A DNA stretch of 64,000 nucleotides. Origin: Jeotgalibaca dankookensis. Lineage in GTDB: Bacteria; Bacillota; Bacilli; Lactobacillales; Aerococcaceae. The notes under the pieces are model-generated. The model was given only the letters and a program-made list of their open reading frames with translations, searched no databases and was not told where the DNA came from. The stretch spans positions 1,894,001-1,958,000 of the forward strand of contig NZ_CP019728.1 of the NCBI RefSeq assembly GCF_002005405.1, in the 5' to 3' direction. Positions 1-9,500 of the stretch are shown piece by piece. Positions within the stretch are counted from its first letter, which is position 1. Every line of letters starts with the position of its first letter. The position numbers were made by a program, and so were the translations under genes.

Positions 1-1281
1 CACAACCCCTATGTTCAGAACGTCTCCCCCAAAGCCATCACCTACTCGGACGAGTTCAAGGTCCACTTCCTTGCGGAGTGGAAAAAGGGAAAGACTGCCC
101 GACAGATTTTCATGGAGGCGAGTCTCCCAGTGGAGGTCCTAGGCGAGCGGCGAATCCACACCGCTGCCAACCGCTGGAAGAAGGCCTATCAGGAGAGCGG
201 GATCACGGGCGTACGAGATCAGCGCAAGGGCGCATCGGGGCGCCCCCGCCTCACGGAGCTTTCGACCGAAGAGCAGCTCCGCCGGGCCAAGCAGGAGAAT
301 GTCCTCCTCAGACAGGAGAATGAGCTGTTAAAAAAAATCGACTTCGCAGAAAGGAGGGGAAATGAGTTAAGCAAGCAGGAGCGGTTCGCCCTCATCCAAC
401 AGGTGACGAGTCGCCCCGGCTCGCTCTCCGTCAGGAGAGCTTGTCTGATTCTGGAAGTATCCAATTCCGGCTACTACGCGCATTTCTCCCCCGAGAACCA
501 ATGCAAAAGGCAGGAGAAGGAAGAGGAGGACCAGAGGTGGCGCGACCGTGTTCTGGAAGCAATGGCCTATAAACGGGTGGCGAAAGGTTCCCGTGCCATT
601 GTCATGTACTTCCTCAACACGAAGAAAACTGTAGTGAACCGCAAGAAAGTCCAGCGGATCATGCGAAAGTATGGACTCCAGTGTCCTATCCGCCGTGCGA
701 ACCCGTACCGAAAAATCGCAAAAGCCACACAAGAACATCGCACCGTTCCGAACCGGCTCCAGCGGCAGTTTGATCAGTCAGCGCCGAAGAAGGTGCTCCT
801 GACTGATATTACCTATCTCCGGGGAAAAGACGGCTTCCTAGGCTACCTCTCTACCATCTTGGATGGCGCCACAAAGGAGGTTTTAGCCTACGCCGTCGCC
901 GACCGAATCACCTTGGACATAGCTCTCGATACGGTGAAAGATCTAGTGGCAAAACATGGAGAGGACCTCCCTGCGCAAGCCCTCCTCCATTCCGACCAAG
1001 GGTCGCACTACACTAGCCCCATCTTCCAGAAATTGGTGCAGAAGAATGGCCTAACCCAATCTATGTCCCGCCGTGGGAACTGCTGGGACAACGCCCCACA
1101 GGAGAGCTACTTCGGCCACCTAAAGGACGAAATTCCTTACGAGGAGTGTCATTCACTGAAGGAGTTACAGTCTGTCATTATCAACTATATGGACTACTAC
1201 AACCACGAGCGCGGCCAATGGAAACTGAAAAAGCTGACCCCGGTTTCCTACCGGGATCAGCTCTTGAAACAAGTAGCCTAG
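1..1281 (+). CDS. IS3-family transposase, OrfA/OrfB in one frame (5' partial)
   Basis: The frame is open from the first base, so the N-terminus is missing; the first internal ATG is at 112. The N-terminal part resembles IS3 OrfA (helix-turn-helix, then a short coiled coil around the LLRQENELLKK segment). The C-terminal part is an OrfB integrase: an HTH_21-like stretch, then the DDE core with LLTDITYLR (first Asp), LLHSDQGSHYTS (second Asp) and NAPQESYFGHLKDE (Glu). The OrfA/OrfB junction holds eight A residues at 330-337, the usual kind of frameshift site, yet here both parts already share one frame. All three catalytic residues are present, so the enzyme looks intact apart from the window edge. 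Confidence 0.9.
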   Translation, partial: HNPYVQNVSPKAITYSDEFKVHFLAEWKKGKTARQIFMEASLPVEVLGERRIHTAANRWKKAYQESGITGVRDQRKGASGRPRLTELSTEEQLRRAKQENVLLRQENELLKKIDFAERRGNELSKQERFALIQQVTSRPGSLSVRRACLILEVSNSGYYAHFSPENQCKRQEKEEEDQRWRDRVLEAMAYKRVAKGSRAIVMYFLNTKKTVVNRKKVQRIMRKYGLQCPIRRANPYRKIAKATQEHRTVPNRLQRQFDQSAPKKVLLTDITYLRGKDGFLGYLSTILDGATKEVLAYAVADRITLDIALDTVKDLVAKHGEDLPAQALLHSDQGSHYTSPIFQKLVQKNGLTQSMSRRGNCWDNAPQESYFGHLKDEIPYEECHSLKELQSVIINYMDYYNHERGQWKLKKLTPVSYRDQLLKQVA

Positions 1282-1319
1282 ATTCTCTCTTTTTTAAACT
1301 GTCCTTGACTTGGGATCCA
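1..1319 (+). mobile_element. IS3-family insertion sequence, 5' end outside window
   Basis: The left boundary lies outside the window. The right end is probably the TGGGATCCA that closes at about 1319, shortly after the transposase stop; the matching left inverted repeat cannot be seen. The element is clearly richer in G+C than the genes that follow, a sign of recent acquisition from another genome. It stops about 35 bp from the 3' end of the treR-like gene and so probably replaced or displaced that gene's former neighbours. Confidence 0.8.
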
Positions 1320-1353
1320 GATTATCTGTTTAAAAAACAAAAAGAGACTTTTT

Positions 1354-2094
1354 TCAGGGAGCGGAGTGCTTGCGCCGTGCAAATTCAACAAACTCAAATC
1401 GGTCTAAACGGTGACGAGATTCAGTGTATTGAAATAAACGGGTGTCTTCTAAATAAACTTCACCTTTCACAACCACAACATGGGTATCATTCTTTAAGTC
1501 CATTAGCTGGCGATCTTCACGTGTAGCTGGTTCTACTACAAAAATCTTTTTAGCGTAAGATATATTCATATGTAGTTCACTTTCTAAATAAGCATAAAGA
1601 GAATCCTTAGCGGCTTGAGAGGGAATAGAACGAATTTTGTCATCTATTAGATAATCTTTGTCTAAGATGACAACCTCACCAGATATCTTGCGTAAACGCA
1701 CGAGTGAAATAACTTGCTGACTAGGGGCTAAATCAAGCTGATTTGTTAGAAACTTAGGTGCTAGTTCCCGTTTGTTTTTGACCAGGATGGTTTCGCTCTG
1801 TATGTTTTGAGCTTCTTGGATTTCTTTAAAACTCGTTAAACCTGAAAAGGGGAAATTAAGCCGCTTAATATCTAATACAATAGAGCCTTTTCCTTGTTTT
1901 TTTTGAATATAGCCTTCTTCTAACAACATGGTGAGCGCTTTACGTATTGTTTCTCTAGAAACCTTGTAGACATCAGCTAAGGTTTTTTCACTGGGAAGGA
2001 GAGATCCTGTTTGATAGTGATACGTTTCAATTTTCATTTTTAAATCAAGGTAAATATCGTAAAACTTATTGATAGTAATCAACTCCTCGGACAA
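1354..2094 (-). CDS. treR: GntR-family regulator, TreR-like trehalose operon repressor
   Basis: About 240 residues with an N-terminal winged helix-turn-helix (LLPSEKTLADVYKVSRETIRKAL) and a C-terminal UTRA effector domain, the layout of TreR, which represses trehalose uptake and phosphotrehalase genes and responds to trehalose-6-phosphate. The NKFYDIYLDLK start and the KKQGKGSIVLD linker resemble Bacillus TreR as I recall it. No treA or treP lies in the window; the IS3 element sits where such neighbours could have been. The start is uncertain: the strong GAGGAG at 2083-2088 precedes no ATG, and the candidates are TTG 2094, TTG 2082, or ATT/ATC at 2079/2073. Trehalose specificity is inferred from sequence resemblance only. 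Confidence 0.75.
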   Translation of the reverse strand: MSEELITINKFYDIYLDLKMKIETYHYQTGSLLPSEKTLADVYKVSRETIRKALTMLLEEGYIQKKQGKGSIVLDIKRLNFPFSGLTSFKEIQEAQNIQSETILVKNKRELAPKFLTNQLDLAPSQQVISLVRLRKISGEVVILDKDYLIDDKIRSIPSQAAKDSLYAYLESELHMNISYAKKIFVVEPATREDRQLMDLKNDTHVVVVKGEVYLEDTRLFQYTESRHRLDRFEFVEFARRKHSAP

Positions 2095-2247
2095 ATAGAC
2101 TGAAGTCTTTTAAATTATAAAACAGTTTATTTAGAAATATTATATTTCTATCTTATCATATTTTAAGCCTTATAAAAGATAGAGATCGGAGTTTTTTGGT
2201 TTAGAGGACCAGAGGATTAAAGAAATAAGAAATAATTTCTCTTATAC

Positions 2248-2276
2248 TTGCAAAAAGTCAGTAGACCCTGTATAAT
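2248..2276 (+). promoter_or_regulatory. sigma-A-type promoter of mnmE leader
   Basis: TTGCAA at 2248-2253 and TATAAT at 2271-2276 are 17 bp apart, a near-consensus vegetative promoter. Transcription would start near 2283, giving a leader of about 125 nt before mnmE. Confidence 0.75.
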
Positions 2277-2323
2277 TTTCAAGAATCAGGAAAACTAAAA
2301 ACGTATATATGTGTGACGCAGTC

Positions 2324-2372
2324 AAAGTGCTTAACCATCCTAAAATATAAGGGGTGGAGTGGGCACTTTTTT
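2324..2372 (+). terminator. terminator-like hairpin in the mnmE leader
   Basis: AAAGTGC (2324-2330) pairs with GCACTTT (2363-2369); inside it CCATCC (2335-2340) pairs with GGGTGG, followed by six T residues. No plus-strand gene ends here, so the hairpin lies between the mnmE promoter and mnmE and may be an attenuator, or the end of a short RNA of about 90 nt. A 13-codon ATG frame without a clear ribosome binding site (2309-2350) covers its 5' arm. Confidence 0.6.
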
Positions 2373-2408
2373 CATGCGTAAAATTATTAGAAAGGTGTGC
2401 AACATAAT

Positions 2409-3800
2409 ATGAATATTACTGAATTTGATACCATTACTGCTATTTCAACGCCACCAGGAGAAGGTGCAATTGGTATTGTCCGATTAAGTGGAGAAGATGC
2501 GATTGCCATTGCAGATCGTTTATATCAATCCGGTTCGAAACGTCTTCACGATGTAGCAAGTCATACAATTAATTATGGTCATATTTATAATCCCAAAACG
2601 GGAGAAATGATAGACGAAGTAATGGTGAGTGTTATGCGCGCACCAAAAACCTTTACGAAAGAAGATATCATCGAGATTAACTGTCATGGCGGTGTCGTGA
2701 GCGTTAATCGAATCTTACAAACGGTCTTACAGAACGGGGCACGTATTGCGGAACCAGGAGAATTTACAAAACGAGCTTTTCTAAATGGACGTATAGACTT
2801 GTCTCAAGCAGAAGCCGTTATGGACCTAATTCGAGCTAAAACGGACCGCGCTATGGACGTAGCGCTTAGCCAATTAGATGGAGATCTCTCGAAGTTGATC
2901 CGGAACATTCGCCAAATTATTTTAAACACCCTAGCTGAGGTAGAAGTAAACATCGATTACCCTGAATATGATGACGTTGAGGAAGTAACAACTCAACTAT
3001 TGAAAGAAAAGACCATTCAAGTGAAAAATAGTGTTGAAGCGTTGCTACGCACTGCACAGCAAGGGAAAATTCTTCGAGAAGGTTTAGAAACAGCGATTAT
3101 TGGTCGTCCGAACGTTGGCAAATCAAGCTTATTGAATCGTTTATTACGGGAAGATAAAGCGATTGTTACCGACATAGCTGGAACGACACGCGATACAATC
3201 GAAGAATATGTCAACGTAAATGGTGTTCCTTTAAAGTTAATCGATACAGCGGGTATTCGCGAAACAGATGATATCGTTGAACAGTTAGGTGTGGAACGTA
3301 GTCGGAAAGCTTTATTATCCGCAGATTTAATCTTACTCCTCATTAACCAAAATGAAGCGTTGACGGAAGAAGACCAAGCTTTATTAGACGCTACACAGGA
3401 AATGAATCGAATTATTCTCTTAAACAAAAGCGATTTAAAATCACAAGTAACCGTTAAGGATTTAACAAAATGGAGTGAACCGGATAAAATCATTTCCACC
3501 TCTATGCTGGAACAAGTGGGTTTGGACTTACTTGAGAAACAAATTTCAGGGATGTTTTTTGCCGGAGAAACCGGGGAGCAAGATGCTACTTATATCTCAA
3601 ATGTCCGACATATTGGCCTCTTAAACGATACGGTGGCATCCTTAGAGGATGTTTTATCTGGGATCGAAGCAGACATGCCAGTTGATTTAGTTCAGATAGA
3701 CTTTACTCACGCATGGGAGCTACTCGGAGAAATTACTGGTGATACGGTGCAAGATGAATTGCTTACGCAATTATTCAGCCAATTTTGTTTAGGAAAATAA
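2409..3800 (+). CDS. mnmE: tRNA modification GTPase MnmE
   Basis: MnmE works with MnmG to put the (carboxymethyl)aminomethyl group on C5 of wobble uridine 34 in certain tRNAs, using methylene-tetrahydrofolate. From ATG 2409 it has 463 residues, normal for the family: an N-terminal folate-binding domain, then a Ras-like G domain within a helical domain ([25 protein letters not shown]), and the C-terminal CLGK motif with its catalytic cysteine. An in-frame GTG at 2397 would add four residues, but ATG 2409 gives the conserved family N-terminus and follows AAAGGTG. mnmG begins 30 bp downstream, so the two are co-transcribed. Confidence 0.95.
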   Translation: MNITEFDTITAISTPPGEGAIGIVRLSGEDAIAIADRLYQSGSKRLHDVASHTINYGHIYNPKTGEMIDEVMVSVMRAPKTFTKEDIIEINCHGGVVSVNRILQTVLQNGARIAEPGEFTKRAFLNGRIDLSQAEAVMDLIRAKTDRAMDVALSQLDGDLSKLIRNIRQIILNTLAEVEVNIDYPEYDDVEEVTTQLLKEKTIQVKNSVEALLRTAQQGKILREGLETAIIGRPNVGKSSLLNRLLREDKAIVTDIAGTTRDTIEEYVNVNGVPLKLIDTAGIRETDDIVEQLGVERSRKALLSADLILLLINQNEALTEEDQALLDATQEMNRIILLNKSDLKSQVTVKDLTKWSEPDKIISTSMLEQVGLDLLEKQISGMFFAGETGEQDATYISNVRHIGLLNDTVASLEDVLSGIEADMPVDLVQIDFTHAWELLGEITGDTVQDELLTQLFSQFCLGK

Positions 3801-3830
3801 AAAAATCATCAATACGAAAGGAATAATCAA

Positions 3831-5732
3831 ATGAATCATTATGAAGCTGGAAATTTTGATGTGATTGTCGTTGGAGCAGGACACGCAGGTTCTGAAGCAG
3901 CGTTAGCAGCTGCACGAATGGGACAATCCACACTATTAGTAACGATTGACTTAGATATGGTAGCATTTATGCCTTGTAACCCTTCTATTGGAGGGCCTGC
4001 TAAGGGAGTGGTTGTCCGCGAAATAGATGCTATGGGCGGTGAAATGGGCCGTAATATTGATAAAACTTATATTCAAATGCGCCTGTTAAATACAGGTAAG
4101 GGACCGGCAGTACAGGCTTTGAGAGCACAAGCTGACAAAAACGACTATGCGCATGAAATGAAAAAAACGCTTGAAAAACAGGATAACCTACTGTTACGTC
4201 AAGGGATTGTTGAAGAATTGATTGTTGAAGAGGGAGTTGTTCAAGGTGTTATAACCAATACTGGTGCCATATACCGGAGTAAAGCAGTTATTTTAACTGC
4301 TGGAACTTCCTCACGGGGACAAATTATTATCGGCGAACTTAAATATTCTTCTGGTCCAAATAATTCACAACCTTCTATCAAGTTATCGGAGAGTTTATTA
4401 GAGCTTGGTTTTGAATTAGCACGTTTTAAAACAGGAACGCCACCACGTATTTTAGCTTCTTCGATCGACTATTCCAAAACAGAAGAACAACCGGGCGATG
4501 AAGAACCCAACCATTTCAGTTTTGAAACGAAAGATGAAGATTATCTAAAAGATCAACTGTCATGTTGGCTCACTTATACCGGAGTGGAATCTCATCAGAT
4601 TATTCGTGACAACCTACACCGAGCTCCTATGTTTACGGGAATTGTCGAAGGTGTAGGAGCGCGCTATTGTCCATCTATCGAAGATAAAATCGTTCGTTTT
4701 AGTGATAAACCGCGCCACCAATTATTCTTAGAGCCAGAAGGGCGTCATACAGAAGAAGTATACGTTCAAGGTCTTTCTTCTTCACTTCCTGAAGAAGTAC
4801 AAGAAGCTGTCCTCCATTCCATACCGGGATTAGAAAACGCTAAAATGATGCGTACGGGTTACGCCATTGAGTATGATGTCGTTGAACCACACCAATTACG
4901 TCCATCCTTAGAAACAAAACTGGTGAAAGGTTTATTTACGGCAGGACAAATGAATGGGACATCCGGATACGAAGAAGCAGCCGGACAAGGTTTAATGGCA
5001 GGTATCAATGCAGCTTTAACTAATCAAGGCAAAGAGCCTTTGGTCTTGAAGCGAAGCGACGGCTATATCGGCGTTATGATTGATGATCTTGTGACCAAAG
5101 GAACGCTAGAACCTTATCGTTTACTGACTTCTCGAGCTGAATACCGATTAATTTTACGCCATGATAATGCAGACATGCGTCTATCAGAAATTGGGCATGA
5201 AATTGGGCTACTCTCAGAACAACGCTACCAATCCTTTATTGAAAAGCAAGAAGCTGTGAAAGAGGAAATGGCTCGTTTGAAAAAAATTCGCTTGAAACCA
5301 ACTGAAGAACTACAAGCATTCTTAGCGGAACGAAATTCAACGCGCTTAAAAGATGGATTCTTATTTAGTGACTTATTAAAACGACCTGAATTAGATTACA
5401 ATAGTTTGTATCCTTTTGCCCCACTTGCTAAGCCTCTCCCAAGTGATGTGGTGCGACAAGTTGAAATTCAAGTTAAATATGATGGTTATATTAATAAAGC
5501 ATACAGTAAAGTCGAAAAATTAAAAAAATTAGAAGCCAAACGTATTCCTGAAGATATTGATTATGACGCGATAAATGGGATTGCAAATGAAGCACGCGAG
5601 AAATTAAAAGTAATTCAACCAGAAACAATTGCTCAAGCAAGTCGCATTAGTGGTGTAAACCCGGCCGATATTTCAGTATTAATGGTTTATATCCAAGGCG
5701 GCAGAATTGCCCGTGTAGCAATAAAAAATTAA
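3831..5732 (+). CDS. mnmG: tRNA uridine-5-carboxymethylaminomethyl modification enzyme MnmG (GidA)
   Basis: FAD- and NADH-dependent partner of MnmE in U34 modification. 633 residues, full length. The N-terminal dinucleotide-binding motif [11 protein letters not shown] is followed by the family signatures around [13 protein letters not shown] and [22 protein letters not shown], then [12 protein letters not shown] in the FAD-binding part and a helical C-terminal domain that contacts MnmE. AAAGGA precedes the ATG. It is second in the mnmE-mnmG operon and is followed directly by a strong terminator. Confidence 0.96.
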   Translation: MNHYEAGNFDVIVVGAGHAGSEAALAAARMGQSTLLVTIDLDMVAFMPCNPSIGGPAKGVVVREIDAMGGEMGRNIDKTYIQMRLLNTGKGPAVQALRAQADKNDYAHEMKKTLEKQDNLLLRQGIVEELIVEEGVVQGVITNTGAIYRSKAVILTAGTSSRGQIIIGELKYSSGPNNSQPSIKLSESLLELGFELARFKTGTPPRILASSIDYSKTEEQPGDEEPNHFSFETKDEDYLKDQLSCWLTYTGVESHQIIRDNLHRAPMFTGIVEGVGARYCPSIEDKIVRFSDKPRHQLFLEPEGRHTEEVYVQGLSSSLPEEVQEAVLHSIPGLENAKMMRTGYAIEYDVVEPHQLRPSLETKLVKGLFTAGQMNGTSGYEEAAGQGLMAGINAALTNQGKEPLVLKRSDGYIGVMIDDLVTKGTLEPYRLLTSRAEYRLILRHDNADMRLSEIGHEIGLLSEQRYQSFIEKQEAVKEEMARLKKIRLKPTEELQAFLAERNSTRLKDGFLFSDLLKRPELDYNSLYPFAPLAKPLPSDVVRQVEIQVKYDGYINKAYSKVEKLKKLEAKRIPEDIDYDAINGIANEAREKLKVIQPETIAQASRISGVNPADISVLMVYIQGGRIARVAIKN

Positions 5733-5733
5733 T

Positions 5734-5778
5734 AAAAAAGTAGTAAAAACTCTTGTAAAAGTTTTTACTACTTTTTTA
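5734..5778 (+). terminator. rho-independent terminator after mnmG
   Basis: A 17-bp perfect inverted repeat, AAAAAAGTAGTAAAAAC (5734-5750) with GTTTTTACTACTTTTTT (5761-5777), starts just after the mnmG stop and ends in a T run. Confidence 0.9.
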
Positions 5779-5780
5779 TT

Positions 5781-5809
5781 TTGGTTGTGCACCATCAAAT
5801 ATATATAAT
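5781..5809 (+). promoter_or_regulatory. promoter of the chemotaxis receptor gene
   Basis: TTGGTT (5781-5786) and TATAAT (5804-5809) with a 17-bp spacer, upstream of the receptor's ribosome binding site. Confidence 0.5.
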
Positions 5810-5884
5810 TTTTTTAAGTAGCCTATTAAATAATTAATAAAATGACCGATATATATATAACTAAAGGAAAAGGAGTAAACTATA

Positions 5885-7366
5885 TTGAATAAAATTACTA
5901 AAGAAACAAATTTAACCGGTTTTTTCTTTACTCTATTTATGTATCTTATTATTTTAGTGGGCTATTTTATGGAAGTTATACGAGGTAACCGCACGGTTGG
6001 TATGTTAGTATTCCTAGGTGTGTGCTTACTACTAATTTATGGAACAAGTTTTTTTATCTATCGTAAGGAAAAGTCTTCCCCTAAAGTTAGTTATATAGTT
6101 ATACTAGGTTTCTTAATTCCCTATGGCTATACCTTGTTAACTAGTACATCTGTACTTTCTTTTATATACATAGCGCCTCTATTTATTATTTCATTTATGT
6201 TTTTTGAAATGAAATTAATTTCTATATTGAGCGTTAGCGTACTATTATTAAATGTTTTTTTTGTTAGAAGGATGACCCTTCTAGGCATTTATAATAGCCA
6301 AGAAACCGAACTGCTTTCCACAATTGCTTTATTAGTAACCGTTGTAGTTGGGAGTCTACTTGTTGGATATTATAACAAAAATCTAATGGATAACATGAAG
6401 AAGCTATTAGAAGATGAGCAAAAGCGTATTAAGAATAAGGAGACGACTGCAAAAGAAGTCCATGAGTTTTCATCATTATTAGTCGAATCCGCCCAAGAAT
6501 TAACAGCTAGCTCGGAAGAAGCAAGTAGTGTGGCGGAAGAAATGTCAAAAACAATTGAAGATATTGCGAATGGCGTAAGTGACCAGGCGCATGATGTCCA
6601 AAAGGGTCTTCAAGTTGTAGATGAGATGGGTGACTTATTAAATTCCGATCAAAAATTTATGTTTACTCTTAACCAGGATTTGGAACATATCGATAAGATG
6701 AAGCAAGAGGGAACAGAAGTTTTACAAGAATTAATTAGAGAAACCAACACACACAATAACGCTATTATCGATATATCCGAAAATATTAATTTAACTCAAA
6801 TGAGTGTTGAAAATATTGGAAAGGTCGTTGAATTAATTACTAGCATTGCCGAGCAGACTAACCTTTTAGCACTTAATGCCGCTATAGAAGCGGCTCGAGC
6901 AGGTGAATCAGGAAAAGGCTTTGCAGTAGTAGCAGACGAAGTAAGAAAATTGGCAGAAGAATCAAAGCAATCTGCTAACCAAATAAAAGAAATCATCCAG
7001 ACATTAACAAATAATACAACAACTGTTGTAGAGACCATGTTAGATGTTAAGAATATAAGCGAATCTCAAAGCGCAAGTGTCGACAAAACACATACGAGAT
7101 TTATGAAAATTGATGATGCGGTTAAAAAAATTCAAAACTCAATGGAAAAATTAAGTCATTCAAGTAATGTTATCGTTGAAAAGAAAAATGAAATAATCGA
7201 ATTAATGCGAAATTTATCCGAAGTATCCGAAAATAATGCTTCTGGAACTCAGGAAATTTCTGCATCCATTGAAGAACAAGCAGCTGGAATTGAACAAACA
7301 GCTATTACAAGTGAAAGTTTAACAAATTTAGCAGTTCAACTAGAGACCGCACTTAATAAGCTATAA
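5885..7366 (+). CDS. methyl-accepting chemotaxis protein
   Basis: Membrane chemoreceptor that signals to CheA/CheW. 493 residues from a TTG start with GGAG nine bases upstream. The first ~180 residues form about six hydrophobic segments with short loops and no large extracellular ligand domain. The cytoplasmic part is a long coiled coil whose hairpin tip carries the conserved core [20 protein letters not shown] and the following [17 protein letters not shown] see no clear HAMP domain between the last membrane segment and the coiled coil. No other chemotaxis or flagellar gene is in the window, so it is an orphan receptor; the multi-pass N-terminus suggests sensing within or near the membrane. 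Its presence implies a motile organism. Confidence 0.92.
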   Translation: MNKITKETNLTGFFFTLFMYLIILVGYFMEVIRGNRTVGMLVFLGVCLLLIYGTSFFIYRKEKSSPKVSYIVILGFLIPYGYTLLTSTSVLSFIYIAPLFIISFMFFEMKLISILSVSVLLLNVFFVRRMTLLGIYNSQETELLSTIALLVTVVVGSLLVGYYNKNLMDNMKKLLEDEQKRIKNKETTAKEVHEFSSLLVESAQELTASSEEASSVAEEMSKTIEDIANGVSDQAHDVQKGLQVVDEMGDLLNSDQKFMFTLNQDLEHIDKMKQEGTEVLQELIRETNTHNNAIIDISENINLTQMSVENIGKVVELITSIAEQTNLLALNAAIEAARAGESGKGFAVVADEVRKLAEESKQSANQIKEIIQTLTNNTTTVVETMLDVKNISESQSASVDKTHTRFMKIDDAVKKIQNSMEKLSHSSNVIVEKKNEIIELMRNLSEVSENNASGTQEISASIEEQAAGIEQTAITSESLTNLAVQLETALNKL

Positions 7367-7398
7367 AATTTACAAATAATTCGAAACGATACAACTAA

Positions 7399-7441
7399 TA
7401 AACCCCTCTAGGTCAGATTAATCTAGCCTAGAGGGGTTTTG
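7399..7441. terminator. bidirectional terminator between convergent genes
   Basis: AAACCCCTCTAGG (7400-7412) pairs with CCTAGAGGGGTTT (7428-7440), flanked by A and T runs. It serves the chemoreceptor gene and probably the convergent oxidoreductase gene. Confidence 0.85.
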
Positions 7442-7456
7442 TGCATTATTACTTAT

Positions 7457-8389
7457 TTACTTTATTTCAATTACGATTTTCCCTTTCGCATGGTGAGTTG
7501 CACTTAAATCATGTGCATCACGTAATCCTTGTGCAGTAAAAGGGAAGGTATGGCCAATATAAGTTTTTACTTCGCCTTTTTCCATTAACTCCCCAAGCTC
7601 AGCGAGTTGTTTACCATTAGGGTTTAACCAAAGAGATTCAACGGTAATATCTCTTTCTTTTGCTCTCTCCTCGTTAGGTTGGCCTGCGATAGAAACCAAA
7701 CGGCCACCATTTTTTACAACATCTAAACTTTTTTCTAGAATGTCGCCCCCCATTGTATCAACTACAAGGTCGAGATTTTGTGCAACATTAGTAAAATCGG
7801 TAGTTTTGTAGTTGATAAATTCATCAACACCCAATTTTTTTAGAAAATCTTCATTCTTGCCACTTGCAGTTGATAAAACGTAAGCACCAAAACTTTTAGC
7901 GATCTGGATAGCAAATATTCCAACACCGCCTGAACCAGCATGGATAAGAACTTTATCGCCTGCTTTTATTTGTCCAAAGTCTACAAGACATTGCCATGCA
8001 GTTAACCCTGCCAGTGGTACAGACGCAGCTTCGTTAAAGCTAATAGTTTTAGGTTTAAGAGCTACCAGATTTTCATCTACGGCCACATATTCCGAGTAAG
8101 TACCATTTGCCATCGCTGGACGCGCAAAGACTTCATCTCCAACTTTAAATTGAGTTACATCCTTACCAACTTCTACAATCACACCGGCCGCGTCCCAGCC
8201 TAAAATAAGTGGAAATTCAAATGGCATCCCATCAGCCAAGTAACCCGCACGAATTTTCCAGTCAATCGGATTAATTGAAGTGGCATGCATTTCAATTAAT
8301 ACTTGATTAGTTTTAATTTCTGGTTTAGAGAGTTCTTTTTCTACCAACTCTTCAGATCCACCATATTGTTCAATAACAATTGCTTTCAT
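7457..8389 (-). CDS. NADP-dependent MDR-family oxidoreductase (quinone oxidoreductase-like)
   Basis: 310-residue medium-chain dehydrogenase/reductase without structural or catalytic zinc ligands, so of the quinone reductase/enoyl reductase branch. The GroES-like N-terminal domain has the DWKIRAGYLADGMPF stretch; the Rossmann motif AGSGGVGIFAIQIAK binds NAD(P)H. AAGGAG lies seven bases before the ATG. It is a single gene convergent with the chemoreceptor gene and divergent from ptb. The substrate cannot be read from sequence; reduction of quinones or reactive enones is the usual role in this branch. Confidence 0.85.
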   Translation of the reverse strand: MKAIVIEQYGGSEELVEKELSKPEIKTNQVLIEMHATSINPIDWKIRAGYLADGMPFEFPLILGWDAAGVIVEVGKDVTQFKVGDEVFARPAMANGTYSEYVAVDENLVALKPKTISFNEAASVPLAGLTAWQCLVDFGQIKAGDKVLIHAGSGGVGIFAIQIAKSFGAYVLSTASGKNEDFLKKLGVDEFINYKTTDFTNVAQNLDLVVDTMGGDILEKSLDVVKNGGRLVSIAGQPNEERAKERDITVESLWLNPNGKQLAELGELMEKGEVKTYIGHTFPFTAQGLRDAHDLSATHHAKGKIVIEIK

Positions 8390-8592
8390 CCTAACACGCT
8401 CCTTAAATTTTAACTATCCAACAACCATTTTAGCATAGCTCATGCTGAGAGTATAAAGTGTTGCTTGGGTGGAATATTTTATCTTTTCGTATAGTTTAGA
8501 ATTGTTAAAGTTTTTTAGGGTATAAGTTTCCTCTATGGTCGCATAAATTTTTCCAATTTGAAACCTTATAAATTGAAGGGTAAAGTATATAT

Positions 8593-8606
8593 TGTAAGCG
8601 TTACCA
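8593..8606 (+). promoter_or_regulatory. cre site (CcpA operator) before ptb
   Basis: TGTAAGCGTTACCA fits the cre consensus TGWAARCGYTWNCW at all 14 positions. It lies 34 bp before the ptb start, so the ptb-buk-bkd operon is probably under carbon catabolite repression. Confidence 0.8.
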
Positions 8607-8639
8607 AAATTCTTTATGAATAAAGAGAGGTGTACATAG

Positions 8640-9470
8640 ATGATAACCATAGCGGTTGCGAATGGCTCACGTTCGGAAATGTTGGAATTTGTTACCCGCG
8701 CACATGAGAAATATTCAAACGAGATAAAATTTATTGTTTTTGACACGAAGCAGAATATCGATAGCAATAATTTATGGACATACATTCAATGTGAAACAGA
8801 AAAAGAGATGATTCATGAAGCCGTTAAATCTGTTGCAAGTAACCAAGCACAAATTCTTGTAAAAGGAATTGTATCGACTCATGTGCTTTTAAAGGAAGTT
8901 TTAAGAGAAGAGCATGACTTGAAAAAACAAGGTGTCCTTTCCCATGCCGCTTTGATTAATTTACCACAATTGAATCGTCCACTTTTATTAGCTGATGCAG
9001 GTATGAACATAGAACCTTCTAAAGAGGTTTTAACCGGAATTATTGATAATACAGTAGAAGTTGCCTTTAAAATTGGGCTAGAAAACCCAAAAGTTGCCTT
9101 ATTAAGTGCTGCTGAGAATTATAACCCTAAGATGCCTTCATCTGTCATGGCTAAAGAAGTAACGGATTATTATTCTAATAATAAAACTGCAATTATCCAC
9201 GGACCAATATCTTTTGATTTAGCTCTATCGAAGGAAGCAGTTGCTCATAAAGGATTTAGCGGTCCAATAGAAGGTGACGCTGATGTAATAATCGTTCCCA
9301 ATATCGATGTAGGCAATGCTTTATACAAAGCGCTTGTACTATTTGGAGGGGCAATTACAGGCGGAACCATCGTTGGAACTAAAGTACCTATTGTTTTAAC
9401 TTCAAGAAGTGATGCAATCGAAAGTAAACTGTATTCACTAGAATTTGCTATTAAACAAATAAAAAAATAA
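8640..9470 (+). CDS. ptb: phosphate butyryltransferase
   Basis: Converts branched-chain acyl-CoA or butyryl-CoA plus phosphate to acyl phosphate and CoA, the step after the 2-oxoacid dehydrogenase. 276 residues, a single PTA_PTB domain and clearly shorter than phosphate acetyltransferases; the C-terminal GDADVIIVPNIDVGNAL stretch is typical of the family. AGAGAGGTG precedes the ATG. It is the first gene of a six-gene operon (ptb-buk-bkdDABC), the same order as known from Enterococcus faecalis, which supports branched-chain acyl substrates. Confidence 0.92.
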   Translation: MITIAVANGSRSEMLEFVTRAHEKYSNEIKFIVFDTKQNIDSNNLWTYIQCETEKEMIHEAVKSVASNQAQILVKGIVSTHVLLKEVLREEHDLKKQGVLSHAALINLPQLNRPLLLADAGMNIEPSKEVLTGIIDNTVEVAFKIGLENPKVALLSAAENYNPKMPSSVMAKEVTDYYSNNKTAIIHGPISFDLALSKEAVAHKGFSGPIEGDADVIIVPNIDVGNALYKALVLFGGAITGGTIVGTKVPIVLTSRSDAIESKLYSLEFAIKQIKK

Positions 9471-9500
9471 ATAAGCATGGAATGCGTAGGGAGGTAACCA

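Noticed and set aside
2200-2410. A replication origin beside mnmE-mnmG
   Set aside because: mnmE and mnmG lie near oriC in many Firmicutes, but rpmH, rnpA, yidC, parB and dnaA are absent and I see no cluster of DnaA boxes.
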